Shown piece by piece: positions 1 to 7,873 of a stretch of 64,000 nucleotides of DNA. The notes under the pieces were generated by a model, which saw nothing but the letters and a program-made list of their open reading frames with translations, was not told where the DNA came from and made no database searches. The stretch comes from Pseudomonas vranovensis DSM 16006. Its GTDB lineage: Bacteria > Pseudomonadota > Gammaproteobacteria > Pseudomonadales > Pseudomonadaceae. The number at the start of each line of letters is the position of its first letter. Positions within the stretch are counted from its first letter, which is position 1. Location of the stretch: the NCBI RefSeq assembly GCF_000425805.1, contig NZ_KE384455.1, positions 261,088 through 325,087 on the forward strand. Direction: 5' to 3'. The translations under genes were made by a program, and so were the position numbers.

Positions 1-336
1 CAGGTTGTTGCGGATGACCGGCATATGCACCTTGAGCGCATCCAGGGCCGCCTGATCGCGGCCCTGCAGAGTGATACTCACCTGCATGTAGCGCTGGCGA
101 CCGTTCTGGTTGAAGTTGACCACGAAGGCTGGCGTCAATGGCTCGTAGATCGCTGCTGGCTTGAGATTGCCGGCTAGCGCGGGATCGGCTTGCGGCTCGC
201 TCTGGCTCTTGTTCAGGAAGAACCAGGTGGCCCCCACCGACAGCCCGACGGCCAGCAGCAATGCCAGCACCAGCAGCAGGATCAGCTTGAGTTTGCCTTT
301 TGCGGCGGGGTCTTTCTCTGCGTCGCTCTTCGCCAT
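1..336 (-). CDS. fliL: FliL, flagellar basal-body associated protein (3' end outside window)
   Basis: FliL is a single-pass inner membrane protein around the stator that supports flagellar torque and motor stability. The visible 112 codons start at the ATG whose complement lies at 334-336. They show a short charged cytoplasmic head, a Leu/Val-rich membrane segment at about residues 16-38, and the start of the periplasmic domain (AFVVNFNQNGRQRYMQVSI). The gene lies downstream of fliK in the same direction, the usual order before fliMNOPQR, which should follow off the left edge. The C-terminal part is missing only because the window ends. Confidence 0.93.
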   Translation of the reverse strand, partial: MAKSDAEKDPAAKGKLKLILLLVLALLLAVGLSVGATWFFLNKSQSEPQADPALAGNLKPAAIYEPLTPAFVVNFNQNGRQRYMQVSITLQGRDQAALDALKVHMPVIRNNL

Positions 337-415
337 GCCAATATTCCGTCATTCATCGGAGAATTCAGTCACATGGCGTGGGTTGAGCAAGTGTTATGCC
401 AACTGACTGTAGGTT

Positions 416-1630
416 TCAGGCGTAGTAGTCGACGGCGCTCGAGCCGATGACCACTTGCTGCTCGACCGGCGCGGTCGCCGCGGCGACTTCACCCGCCTCA
501 TTACGCCGCGCCGCCACGCCACTCAGGCGCGGCGAGTCAGGATTGCCCTGCTGCTGTCCACGGGACTGATCGGCGACATTGACGTCCGGTTGCCCCAAGC
601 CTTGCTGGGCGAACATCTCTTTGAGCCGATGCACCTGGTTTTCCAGGGCCTCACGCACCCCCACATGACCACTGGTAAAGGTGATCTGCGCCTGCTGCTC
701 GGGCGCCAGGTGTACGCGGATATCCAGGCGCCCCAACTCGGCGGGCTCAAGCTGGATATCGGCAGATTTGAGGCTTTGGCTGGAGAGGTACATGACGCGG
801 TTGACCAGCCCTTCGGTCCAGCCGCCCTGGTTCATCGCCAAGGGTTGGTGCAATGGCGCAGGCGCTACGGTAGGGTTGCCGGGCTTTGCCGTGGCGGCCT
901 GGCTCAGGGCGCTCAAGCGTTCGGCGAAGTTATCCACACGGGTATCGCTGGCAGAGCTCTTGAGGTCTTTGAGGCCGTCATCGAGCAGCGCAGAAAAGGC
1001 CTTGTCGCCGGGCTCGCCCTGCTCGGCATCGGCGCCCGCCTCGTCCACCAGCGCCGCCAGGGCATTGGCGACCGGCTGCGCGGAAGCATCGGCCTGCGTC
1101 GCCTTGCCTGCGGCATGGGCCGAGGTGGTGCCCTGGGCCTGGGCGCTCTGCTCAAGGGCCATGCGCAAGGCTGGCATGTCCGCCAGCGGATCGGCGTCAG
1201 GGTCGAAAGGCAGCGCTTCACCTGCCTCGGGCGCCACACCCACCTGGGCCTGCAACTGTGCCGCCTGCACGACCGGCGCCACCGCCTCGGCCTGAGCCTG
1301 GATCAACTGCGACCCGGGCTGGGCATCGGTTACCTGGCCGGCGACGAGCTTGGGGTCGAGCGCGGTCGGATCGACGCCAGACGCCGCGTCTTCGACAGCA
1401 TCGTCCTTGTCTTCAGGCAAATTCTTGCCGCTGTCGGCAACTGCCTGCTTGTCCTTGCCGCTGGCGGCAGTGGCCTGCTCCGGGCTGCGGGACTGCTGCG
1501 CATAGACCTTGGAGAAGCCTTGCGACTTGTCTTTGGCGTTCTGCAACAACGCGTCCGGCTGGCTGGCCGCAGCCCGCGTCGGCTTGGCCGCGACACCGGG
1601 CTGGAGCAAAGGGTTGGAAGCAACAGGCAT
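416..1630 (-). CDS. fliK: FliK, flagellar hook-length control protein
   Basis: FliK is the secreted molecular ruler that measures the hook and switches the FlhB export gate to filament substrates. The long Ala/Gln/Asp-rich N-terminal part is low-complexity, as is usual for this fast-evolving family. The conserved C-terminal switch domain (about residues 275-345) contains LEPAELGRLDIRVHL and a Gln-rich end. The start at 1630 (MPVASNPLLQ) is preferred over an in-frame ATG eight codons upstream because GGAGA sits a few bases before it. 404 aa is within the Pseudomonas range. It lies between the HptB relay and fliL. Confidence 0.93.
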   Translation of the reverse strand: MPVASNPLLQPGVAAKPTRAAASQPDALLQNAKDKSQGFSKVYAQQSRSPEQATAASGKDKQAVADSGKNLPEDKDDAVEDAASGVDPTALDPKLVAGQVTDAQPGSQLIQAQAEAVAPVVQAAQLQAQVGVAPEAGEALPFDPDADPLADMPALRMALEQSAQAQGTTSAHAAGKATQADASAQPVANALAALVDEAGADAEQGEPGDKAFSALLDDGLKDLKSSASDTRVDNFAERLSALSQAATAKPGNPTVAPAPLHQPLAMNQGGWTEGLVNRVMYLSSQSLKSADIQLEPAELGRLDIRVHLAPEQQAQITFTSGHVGVREALENQVHRLKEMFAQQGLGQPDVNVADQSRGQQQGNPDSPRLSGVAARRNEAGEVAAATAPVEQQVVIGSSAVDYYA

Positions 1631-1712
1631 GTAAGCGTCTCCGCTGCAGGGCATCTTAAACGTTCAATGGCGAAGGTACAGCAAAAGTCGCGCCAGCTTT
1701 GCCTGCAGGCAA

Positions 1713-2060
1713 TCAACCGATCAAAACACGCTGGTGTTCATCGCTGTACAACTGGCGAACCAGCGTGTACTCGCGGTCGATCTGGTTGATCAGGTCTTCG
1801 ATCCCATACAAGGGCTGTTGGTTGACACGCTCTTCCAGTTGCCCGCACAACTCGGCCAGGGCCAGCGCCCCCATGTTGCTGCTACTGCCCTTGAAGCTGT
1901 GTGCGGCATGCCCAAGCTCGGTTGCATTCTTGGCCTCATGCAATTGGCTAAGGCGTTTCTCGGAGTCGTCGAGAAAGGTTTCCAGCAAATGCAGGTAGCC
2001 ATCGTCCATGACCTCCTGCAGGTCGCTGAGTACCTTGCGATCGATGTGGTTATCAGTCAC
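1713..2060 (-). CDS. hptB: HptB-type histidine phosphotransfer protein
   Basis: A 115-aa stand-alone Hpt domain. The phosphoacceptor is His54 in H-S-F-K-G, followed by SSSNMGA as in P. aeruginosa HptB. In that species HptB takes phosphate from hybrid kinases of the RetS group and passes it to HsbR, linking surface signals to motility, Rsm regulation and biofilm. The gene directly follows hsbR (25 bp gap) in the same direction. The name rests on this synteny and the motif. The kinases feeding it are not in the window. Confidence 0.88.
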   Translation of the reverse strand: MTDNHIDRKVLSDLQEVMDDGYLHLLETFLDDSEKRLSQLHEAKNATELGHAAHSFKGSSSNMGALALAELCGQLEERVNQQPLYGIEDLINQIDREYTLVRQLYSDEHQRVLIG

Positions 2061-2085
2061 TTGCTCACTCCTTGATCAAGTTGGA

Positions 2086-3786
2086 TTATGCCAGAGCGTC
2101 CCAGGTGAACTCCACGCATGCGCGGCGCCCCTGGTCAGTCCATTCGGCATGCCGGCTCAGCCGGCGAATCAGGTTCAGCCCTCGCCCGCTCAAGCCCTGC
2201 TCGATAAGCGGTCGTGCCAGCACGCTGGTTACGTTGAAACCCTTGCCGCTATCGTCCACTTCAATGATCAGACGCCCGCCCGGGCCCCGAGGTTCAACCC
2301 GCAGGCCTACTCGAATATAGCCCGCACTCAGAGCCTGCAAGCGCTCACTGCGCTGGCGGTAGTACTCGGCAAAGCCGGCGGCATCTCGCTTGAGCCCTGA
2401 ATCGAGGCCCAGCACCCCATGCTCCAGGGCGTTGGAATACAACTCGCTCAACACACTGTGCAACGCCCCGCTCTGGGCCCGCATACCGTGTACTTCCTGC
2501 AGTAACTGCAACAGGTAGGGCAGCGGGTTGAAGCGCTTGAGCGTCTGGGCGCGAAACTCGAACTGCAGCGACCAATCCAGCGGTGCGCTCTGGCCGCTGT
2601 CAGAATAGATCAAAGGTGGCGGCGACAACGCCTCGGGCTCCACCATGCTGATTTCCAGCAGGCTGACGTCGTCACGGGAGCGCCCGCGAAAGGAGTCCAG
2701 CGCATGCAGCACTTCCTCGAACAGCAAGGCAGGCTGGCGATTGTCGACGAGCACCCGGCGCAGGCGCTCTACCCCGAATAGCTGGCCCTGATCGTCACTG
2801 GTGTCGACTACCCCATCCGACAGCAAGAACAACCGCTCGCCCAGGCCCAGCGGCAGCACCTGGGTCGAATCATCGAAGCGCTCCGGCGCCAACACGCCCA
2901 ACGGCAAGTGCCGGGACACCAGCGCCAAGGGCTCACCACCGGCGGCCGGCAGCAGATAGCCATCCGGCATGCCGCCATTCCACACCTCGACCACACGCCG
3001 CTGAAAACTCAAGTTGAGCAGTACTGCGCAACAGAACATATCCACGGGCAGGATGCGCTTGAGCTTGGCATTCATCTCGCGCAGGGTTTCAGCCAGGCCA
3101 TAGCCCTTGGCCGTCATGCCGTAGAACACTTCTGCCAGCGGCATGGCACCGACCGCTGCCGGCAAGCCGTGACCGGTGAAGTCCCCCAGCAGCACATGCA
3201 TATCCCCGGACGGAGTGAAGGCCGCCAGCAACAGGTCACCGTTGAACAAGGCGTAGGGTGACTGCAAATAGCGGATATTGGGCGCGCTCAAGCAGCCGGC
3301 ATGGGCCACTTTGTCGAACACCGCCTTGGCCACGCGCTGTTCGTTGAGCAGATGATGATGGTGACGGGTGATCTGGTCGCGCTGCTCCAGCACCGTCGCC
3401 TGCAAGCGGCGCAGGCGGTCCATTGCCTTAATTTTGGCGCCCAGGATCACAGGGCTGTAGGGCTTGGCCAGAAAATCGTCGCCACCGGCCTCCAGGCAGC
3501 GCACCAACGCTTCATCTTCACTCAGCGACGTCAGGAAGATGATCGGCACCAGCGTTTCGCCTGCCAGGGCCTTGATCCGCCGCGCCGCTTCAAAACCATC
3601 CATCACCGGCATCAACGCATCGAGCAGCACCACCTGCGGACGCTGCTCGGCAAACAGCGCCACGGCTTGCTCGCCATTTTCGGCGGTGAGCACCGCATGT
3701 CCCTGCTTGCTGACGATGCGCGCCAGCAGCAGGCGATCGGCCGCCCCATCCTCGGCAATGAGCACGGTCAGGGTCGAGTCAGGCAT
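2086..3786 (-). CDS. hsbR: HsbR-type response regulator with PP2C phosphatase and anti-sigma-like kinase domains
   Basis: Three domains are visible. A receiver at the N-terminus has phosphoacceptor Asp56 (VVLLDALMP) and a conserved Lys (FLAKPYS). A central PP2C/SpoIIE phosphatase has GDFTGHGLPAA and LLSDGVVDT. A C-terminal GHKL ATPase of the anti-sigma kinase type has NALEHG and DDSGKGF. In P. aeruginosa HsbR phosphorylates or dephosphorylates the anti-anti-sigma protein HsbA depending on the HptB signal. The start is uncertain: a TTG at 3798 overlaps the hsbA stop, but the ATG at 3786 (MPDSTLTVLIAED) follows a CCAGG and fits the receiver fold, so it is used here (566 aa). Confidence 0.9.
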   Translation of the reverse strand: MPDSTLTVLIAEDGAADRLLLARIVSKQGHAVLTAENGEQAVALFAEQRPQVVLLDALMPVMDGFEAARRIKALAGETLVPIIFLTSLSEDEALVRCLEAGGDDFLAKPYSPVILGAKIKAMDRLRRLQATVLEQRDQITRHHHHLLNEQRVAKAVFDKVAHAGCLSAPNIRYLQSPYALFNGDLLLAAFTPSGDMHVLLGDFTGHGLPAAVGAMPLAEVFYGMTAKGYGLAETLREMNAKLKRILPVDMFCCAVLLNLSFQRRVVEVWNGGMPDGYLLPAAGGEPLALVSRHLPLGVLAPERFDDSTQVLPLGLGERLFLLSDGVVDTSDDQGQLFGVERLRRVLVDNRQPALLFEEVLHALDSFRGRSRDDVSLLEISMVEPEALSPPPLIYSDSGQSAPLDWSLQFEFRAQTLKRFNPLPYLLQLLQEVHGMRAQSGALHSVLSELYSNALEHGVLGLDSGLKRDAAGFAEYYRQRSERLQALSAGYIRVGLRVEPRGPGGRLIIEVDDSGKGFNVTSVLARPLIEQGLSGRGLNLIRRLSRHAEWTDQGRRACVEFTWDALA

Positions 3787-3794
3787 GGCCTGGA

Positions 3795-4100
3795 TCAACT
3801 GATGTCGAACAGCTTGTCGAAATTGGAGATGGCGAGAATCTTGCGCACATCGGAACTGGTATTGACCACCTGGACCTCCGACTCATCGCCTCCCACGTGA
3901 TCGCGCAGCATCAGCAGCATGCCCAGCGCCGAACTGTCGAGGTAGGTCGCCTCTTTCAGGTCGACCACCACTGAATCCGGCCGTACCGGCTTGCGCTCAT
4001 AGGCCTCGCGAAATTCCTGGTGCTTGCCAAAGTCAAAGCGGCCTTTGACTTTGATCGTCAGTTTTTTCCCATCCTGGGAGACCACGGTTTCAACGGCCAT
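3795..4100 (-). CDS. hsbA: HsbA-type STAS anti-anti-sigma factor
   Basis: A 101-aa STAS domain protein. The regulatory serine is in YLDSSALGML (Ser56), the equivalent of the SpoIIAA phosphosite. In P. aeruginosa HsbA binds FlgM when unphosphorylated, releasing FliA for flagellar expression, and acts on a diguanylate cyclase when phosphorylated, so it divides output between swimming and biofilm. The start at 4100 (MAVETVVSQDG) has GAAGGA about ten bases upstream; an in-frame ATG 12 codons earlier lacks this. The partner flgM is at 34.9 kb on the other strand. Confidence 0.88.
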   Translation of the reverse strand: MAVETVVSQDGKKLTIKVKGRFDFGKHQEFREAYERKPVRPDSVVVDLKEATYLDSSALGMLLMLRDHVGGDESEVQVVNTSSDVRKILAISNFDKLFDIS

Positions 4101-4151
4101 GTAGGCGATTCCTTCGAAGACGACGATGACAGACAACTAGAAGGTGTAGCA

Positions 4152-4169
4152 GCCCCGCTCCGGCGGGGC
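4152..4169 (-). terminator. GC hairpin between fliJ and hsbA
   Basis: GCCCCGC and GCGGGGC form a perfect 7-bp stem with a 4-base loop, just after the fliJ stop on the minus strand. No T-tract follows, so it could be a weak terminator, an attenuator or an mRNA 3'-end stabiliser separating fliEFGHIJ from the hsb genes. Confidence 0.4.
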
Positions 4170-4192
4170 AACTCTTGCCCCCCAGGCCCGGA

Positions 4193-4645
4193 TCAGTAGC
4201 GATCGTGGCGGGGCAGGCGCTGGGACAGTTCGTCGAGCAGCTTCTGCTCGCGCTTGTCCTCGACCAGGCGGGCTTCGTCGATGTAGCGCTGCACCAGCTT
4301 GCGCAGGCCTTCGACCCGGGCATAGGCCTGTTGCCAGGTGCCACGGGCATTGGTGAGGTTGTTCTGGTGCCAGGCCAGACTCTGGCGCTGCTGGGTCATG
4401 GCGCTTTCCAACTGGCCGAGAAAGCGCTGGTAGTTCACCAGCCAACTGCCCGAGACCCCCTGGCCACCGCGGTTGATCCATTGCAGTTGATAGTCTTCGC
4501 GAAAGCGGTCGAGTTCGGCAAGCTTGGCCTGGGCCAGGCTCACCTGCTGCTGGAACTGGCCCAGGCGCTGGGCGGCCTGGCGCTCGGCGTTCTCGGCCAT
4601 CTCCACCACCGGCGCCAGGCGCGCGGCACGACCAGGCTGGGCCAT
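4193..4645 (-). CDS. fliJ: FliJ, flagellar export stalk and chaperone escort
   Basis: A 150-aa, mostly helical protein rich in Ala, Gln, Leu and Arg and predicted to form a long two-helix coiled coil, as FliJ does. FliJ sits in the centre of the FliI hexamer, contacts the FlhA gate and recycles export chaperones. It starts 6 bp after the fliI stop and ends the fliEFGHIJ gene run. Assignment rests on position, length and the typical N-terminal half (AERQAAQRLGQFQQQVSLAQ). Confidence 0.9.
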   Translation of the reverse strand: MAQPGRAARLAPVVEMAENAERQAAQRLGQFQQQVSLAQAKLAELDRFREDYQLQWINRGGQGVSGSWLVNYQRFLGQLESAMTQQRQSLAWHQNNLTNARGTWQQAYARVEGLRKLVQRYIDEARLVEDKREQKLLDELSQRLPRHDRY

Positions 4646-4651
4646 GGCCTA

Positions 4652-6019
4652 TCAGCCCCCCGCGCCGGGATTGGGCTGGGCAAAGACGCTTTCCAGATGC
4701 TCGCGGCTTTGCTCCAGGCTGACATTGTCGTACAGCCCCTGGCGCAGGTAATGCACCAACTTCGGCTGCAAGGCGATGGCCAGGTCCGTCTCGGCATCGC
4801 CACCGGCCACGTAGGCACCGACGCTGATCAGATCACGGCTCTGGGACAGCCTCGACCACAGCTGCTTGAACTGCTGAGCCTGGCCCATCTGCGCCGGGCT
4901 GACCACCTGGGGCATGACCCGGCTGATCGAGGCTTCGATATCGATGGCCGGGTAGTGCCCTTCTTCGGCCAGGCGCCGGGACAGCACGATGTGGCCGTCG
5001 AGCACCCCCCGGGCCGAATCGGCAATCGGGTCCTGCTGGTCGTCCCCCTCGGACAACACGGTATAGAACGCAGTGATCGAGCCGCCACCGGCCTCGCCGT
5101 TACCGGCACGCTCCACCAGCTTGGGCAACTTGGCAAATACCGAAGGCGGATAACCCTTGGTGGCAGGCGGCTCACCGATGGCCAGGGCGATTTCCCGCTG
5201 AGCCTGAGCGAAACGGGTCAGCGAATCCATGAGCAGCAGGACGTTCTTGCCTTTGTCGCGAAAGTACTCGGCAATACGGGTGCAGTACATCGCCGCCCGC
5301 AAGCGCATCAACGGCGCATCGTCGGCTGGCGAGGCCACCACCACCGAACGTTTCAGGCCCTCGGCGCCCAGGATGTGCTCGATGAATTCCTTCACCTCAC
5401 GGCCCCGCTCACCGATCAGGCCGACCACGATGATGTCGGCCTCAGTGAAGCGGGTCATCATGCCCAGCAGCACACTCTTGCCCACGCCGGTACCGGCGAA
5501 CAGGCCCAGGCGCTGGCCGCGGCCCACCGTCAACAGGCCGTTGATACTGCGGATACCGACGTCCAGCGGTTGACTGATCGGGTCACGGTTGAGCGGGTTG
5601 ATGGTCGGGCCATCCATCGGCACCCAGTCTTCGGCCTTCATCCCGCCCTTGCCATCGAGCGCGCGTCCGGCACCATCGAGCACCCGTCCGAGCATGCTCA
5701 TGCCCATGGGCAGGCGGCCGTTGTCGGCCAGCGGCACAACGCGTGCGCCCGGCGCGATGCCGGCGACGCTGCCGACTGGCATCAGGAACACCTTGCCGCC
5801 GGAAAAACCCATCACTTCGGCTTCAACCTGCACCGGGTGGTAGCTGTCGTCGTTAATCACCACGCATCGGCTGCCGACAGCTGCACGCAGGCCTTCGGCT
5901 TCCAGGGTCAGGCCGACCATGCGCAGCAGACGGCCTTCGACCACTGGCTGTACAGGCAACTTGATGGTGTCGGCGTAGGTACCCAGGCGCTTGCCGAAGC
6001 TGGTGCGGTCAAGGCGCAT
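4652..6019 (-). CDS. fliI: FliI, flagellum-specific export ATPase
   Basis: This is the ATPase of the flagellar type III export apparatus, related to F1 beta. A Walker A motif (FAGTGVGKSVLLG) lies at about residue 175, Walker B is in KNVLLLMDSLTRFAQ, and GLIGERGREVKEF is highly conserved in the family. At 455 aa the length is typical. The start overlaps the 3' end of fliH by 11 bp, which implies translational coupling with its regulator FliH. Confidence 0.97.
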   Translation of the reverse strand: MRLDRTSFGKRLGTYADTIKLPVQPVVEGRLLRMVGLTLEAEGLRAAVGSRCVVINDDSYHPVQVEAEVMGFSGGKVFLMPVGSVAGIAPGARVVPLADNGRLPMGMSMLGRVLDGAGRALDGKGGMKAEDWVPMDGPTINPLNRDPISQPLDVGIRSINGLLTVGRGQRLGLFAGTGVGKSVLLGMMTRFTEADIIVVGLIGERGREVKEFIEHILGAEGLKRSVVVASPADDAPLMRLRAAMYCTRIAEYFRDKGKNVLLLMDSLTRFAQAQREIALAIGEPPATKGYPPSVFAKLPKLVERAGNGEAGGGSITAFYTVLSEGDDQQDPIADSARGVLDGHIVLSRRLAEEGHYPAIDIEASISRVMPQVVSPAQMGQAQQFKQLWSRLSQSRDLISVGAYVAGGDAETDLAIALQPKLVHYLRQGLYDNVSLEQSREHLESVFAQPNPGAGG

Positions 6020-6770
6020 CAGCGCTGCCCAGGTCTACCTGCAGGTCGGGCGCTGCAGGATGCAGGCCCTGGTCGTGCAACTGGTCGAACAGTTGCGCCA
6101 GGGCTTTTTCGATTCGGGTTTCCATGCTCGCGTCGATGCGACTCTGGTCGGTTTCGATACGACAACCGCCGGGCAGCAGCGTGTCGTCTTCGAGCAGTTT
6201 CCAGCGCTCTTCATGACGCTCGCGCAGCGCCTTGACCAAGGCGAAGTCCTGCGGGTTGATATGGATGCGTATGTTGTCCGCACCCATGGGCAGCAACTTC
6301 AAGGCTTCACGCAGTACCTGGGTGATCTGGCTGGAATCGCTGCGCAGCTCGCGACCAATGACTTCACGGGCCATGTGCGCGACCAGGTGTACCAGGGATT
6401 TCTCGATCTGGTTGTCCTGTTCGGCGATCGGCTCAAGCAGGTTGTTCATCAAGCATTCAAGGCTCGACACCTTGGCAGCCAGGGCTGTTTCAGCCTCCTG
6501 GCGGACCTTGAGCTGGGTGCTGTGGAACCCTTCGCGCTCGCCGGTGGCGAAGCCTTCGTTGTAGGCCTCCTGGCGGATGCTTTCGAGCTCTTCGAGGGTC
6601 AGCGGCTGGACTTCTTCCAGCGGCACTTCCTCGACCTCTTCCTGAACGACTTCAGGTTCTGGCTCGGGCTCAGGCTCAGGTTCCGGGTCGAAACTGGGCA
6701 GCGCCCAGCGATCGAAACCTTCGACGTCGTTGGCGCGAATCAGCTCACTCAGATGCTCGTTGGTTGACAT
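6009..6770 (-). CDS. fliH: FliH, regulator and stator of the export ATPase
   Basis: FliH dimers bind FliI and tether it to the C-ring. The N-terminal third is acidic and contains a Pro-Glu run of six PE pairs (about residues 33-44) encoded by an imperfect GGCTCA-type hexamer repeat on the plus strand. The C-terminal half has the conserved REVIGRELRSDSSQI and GGCRIETD segments. The start at MSTNEHLSEL (6770) is chosen over an ATG four codons upstream. 253 aa. A REP palindrome lies between this gene and fliG. Confidence 0.93.
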   Translation of the reverse strand: MSTNEHLSELIRANDVEGFDRWALPSFDPEPEPEPEPEPEVVQEEVEEVPLEEVQPLTLEELESIRQEAYNEGFATGEREGFHSTQLKVRQEAETALAAKVSSLECLMNNLLEPIAEQDNQIEKSLVHLVAHMAREVIGRELRSDSSQITQVLREALKLLPMGADNIRIHINPQDFALVKALRERHEERWKLLEDDTLLPGGCRIETDQSRIDASMETRIEKALAQLFDQLHDQGLHPAAPDLQVDLGSADAP

Positions 6771-6791
6771 GATTGCACGCACTCATTCTGA

Positions 6792-6845
6792 TCGCGGGGC
6801 AAGCCCGCTCCCACATTGCAGGGTGGGAGCGGGCTTGCCCCGCGA
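6792..6845. repeat. REP palindrome between fliG and fliH
   Basis: Two inverted 23-bp arms (6792-6814 and 6823-6845) pair perfectly around an 8-base loop. The core GCGGGGCAAGCCCGC is the common Pseudomonas REP sequence, seen again at 36574-36626 and 32061-32079. It lies inside the fliEFGHIJ operon, so the transcript must carry a very stable hairpin between fliG and fliH. Confidence 0.9.
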
Positions 6846-6853
6846 AAAATCGC

Positions 6854-7873
6854 TTAGATCATCTCTTCGCCGCCCTTGCCACCGAGCACGATCTCTCCGG
6901 CTTCGGCCATACGGCGGGCGATGGTGAGGATTTCCTTCTGCGCCGCCTCGACGTCGCTGACCCGCACCGGCCCCTTGGCCTCCAGGTCGTCGCGCAACAG
7001 TTCCGAGGCCCGCTTGGACATGTTCTTGAAGATCTTGTCCTTGACCTTCTCGTCGGCGCCCTTGAGCGACACCACCAGCACATCCGAAGACACTTCGCGC
7101 AACAGCGCCTGGATGCCGCGGTCGTCGACGTCGGCCAGGTTGTTGAACACGAACATCAAGTCTTCGATCTGCTCGGAGAGGTCGCCGTCGATGTCGCGGA
7201 TCGCGTCCATCAGCTGGCCTTCCACCGAACTGTCGAGGAAGTTCATGATATCGGCAGCGCGCTTGATGCCACCCAGGTTGGTACGCGCGGCATTGGAGTT
7301 GCCGGAGAACTGCTTCTCGAGGATCTGGTTGAGTTCCTTGAGCGCCGCCGGTTGCACGGTATTCAACGACGACACGCGCAGGATGATGTCCAGGCGCACC
7401 TTGTGGTCGAAGTTGCCCAGTACCTCGCCGGCCTGGTCCGGGTCCAGGTAGGCCACCACGATGGCCTGGATCTGCGGGTGCTCGAAGCGGATGACATCGG
7501 CCACGGCACGCGGCTCCATCCACTTGAGGCTGTCCAGGCCGCTGGTGTTGCCACCGAGCAGGATGCGGTCGATCAGGCCGTTGGCCTTGTCCTCGCCCAG
7601 GGCCTGGGTGAGCATCTTGCGGATATAACCGTCGGAGCCGACGCCCAGGCTGGTCTGGTCGCCGACGATCTCGACGAACTCGCTCATCACCTGCTCGACC
7701 TGCTCGCGATGGACGTTGCCCATCTGCGCCATGGCCACGCCGACCCGCTGCACTTCCTTGGGGCCCATGTGCCGCAGCACCTGGGCAGCGTCGGTCTCAC
7801 CCAGGGACAACAGCAGGATCGCTGCCTTGTCGACCCGGGACAGTTTGGCGGTAAGGGCTCGGTTATCACTCAT
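6854..7873 (-). CDS. fliG: FliG, flagellar motor switch protein
   Basis: FliG joins the MS-ring to the C-ring and is the rotor surface pushed by the stator. The 339-aa product begins MSDNRALTAKLSRVDKAAILLL and keeps the family motifs MGPKEVQRVG (N domain) and the EKQFSGNS and EDLMFVFNNLADVDD segments (middle and C domains). The start codon lies within the last codons of fliF, so the two ring proteins are coupled. A second in-frame ATG lies two codons upstream. Confidence 0.97.
   Translation of the reverse strand: MSDNRALTAKLSRVDKAAILLLSLGETDAAQVLRHMGPKEVQRVGVAMAQMGNVHREQVEQVMSEFVEIVGDQTSLGVGSDGYIRKMLTQALGEDKANGLIDRILLGGNTSGLDSLKWMEPRAVADVIRFEHPQIQAIVVAYLDPDQAGEVLGNFDHKVRLDIILRVSSLNTVQPAALKELNQILEKQFSGNSNAARTNLGGIKRAADIMNFLDSSVEGQLMDAIRDIDGDLSEQIEDLMFVFNNLADVDDRGIQALLREVSSDVLVVSLKGADEKVKDKIFKNMSKRASELLRDDLEAKGPVRVSDVEAAQKEILTIARRMAEAGEIVLGGKGGEEMI

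Noticed and set aside
4175..6235. 686-codon open frame on the plus strand opposite fliI/fliH
   Set aside because: It is a shadow of the high-GC coding strand; the minus strand encodes clear FliI, FliH and FliJ, and the plus frame has no recognisable domain.
6655..6695. Hexamer repeat in fliH as a phase-variation switch
   Set aside because: The unit is 6 bp, so slippage would only add or remove Pro-Glu pairs and keep the frame; copies are also imperfect.
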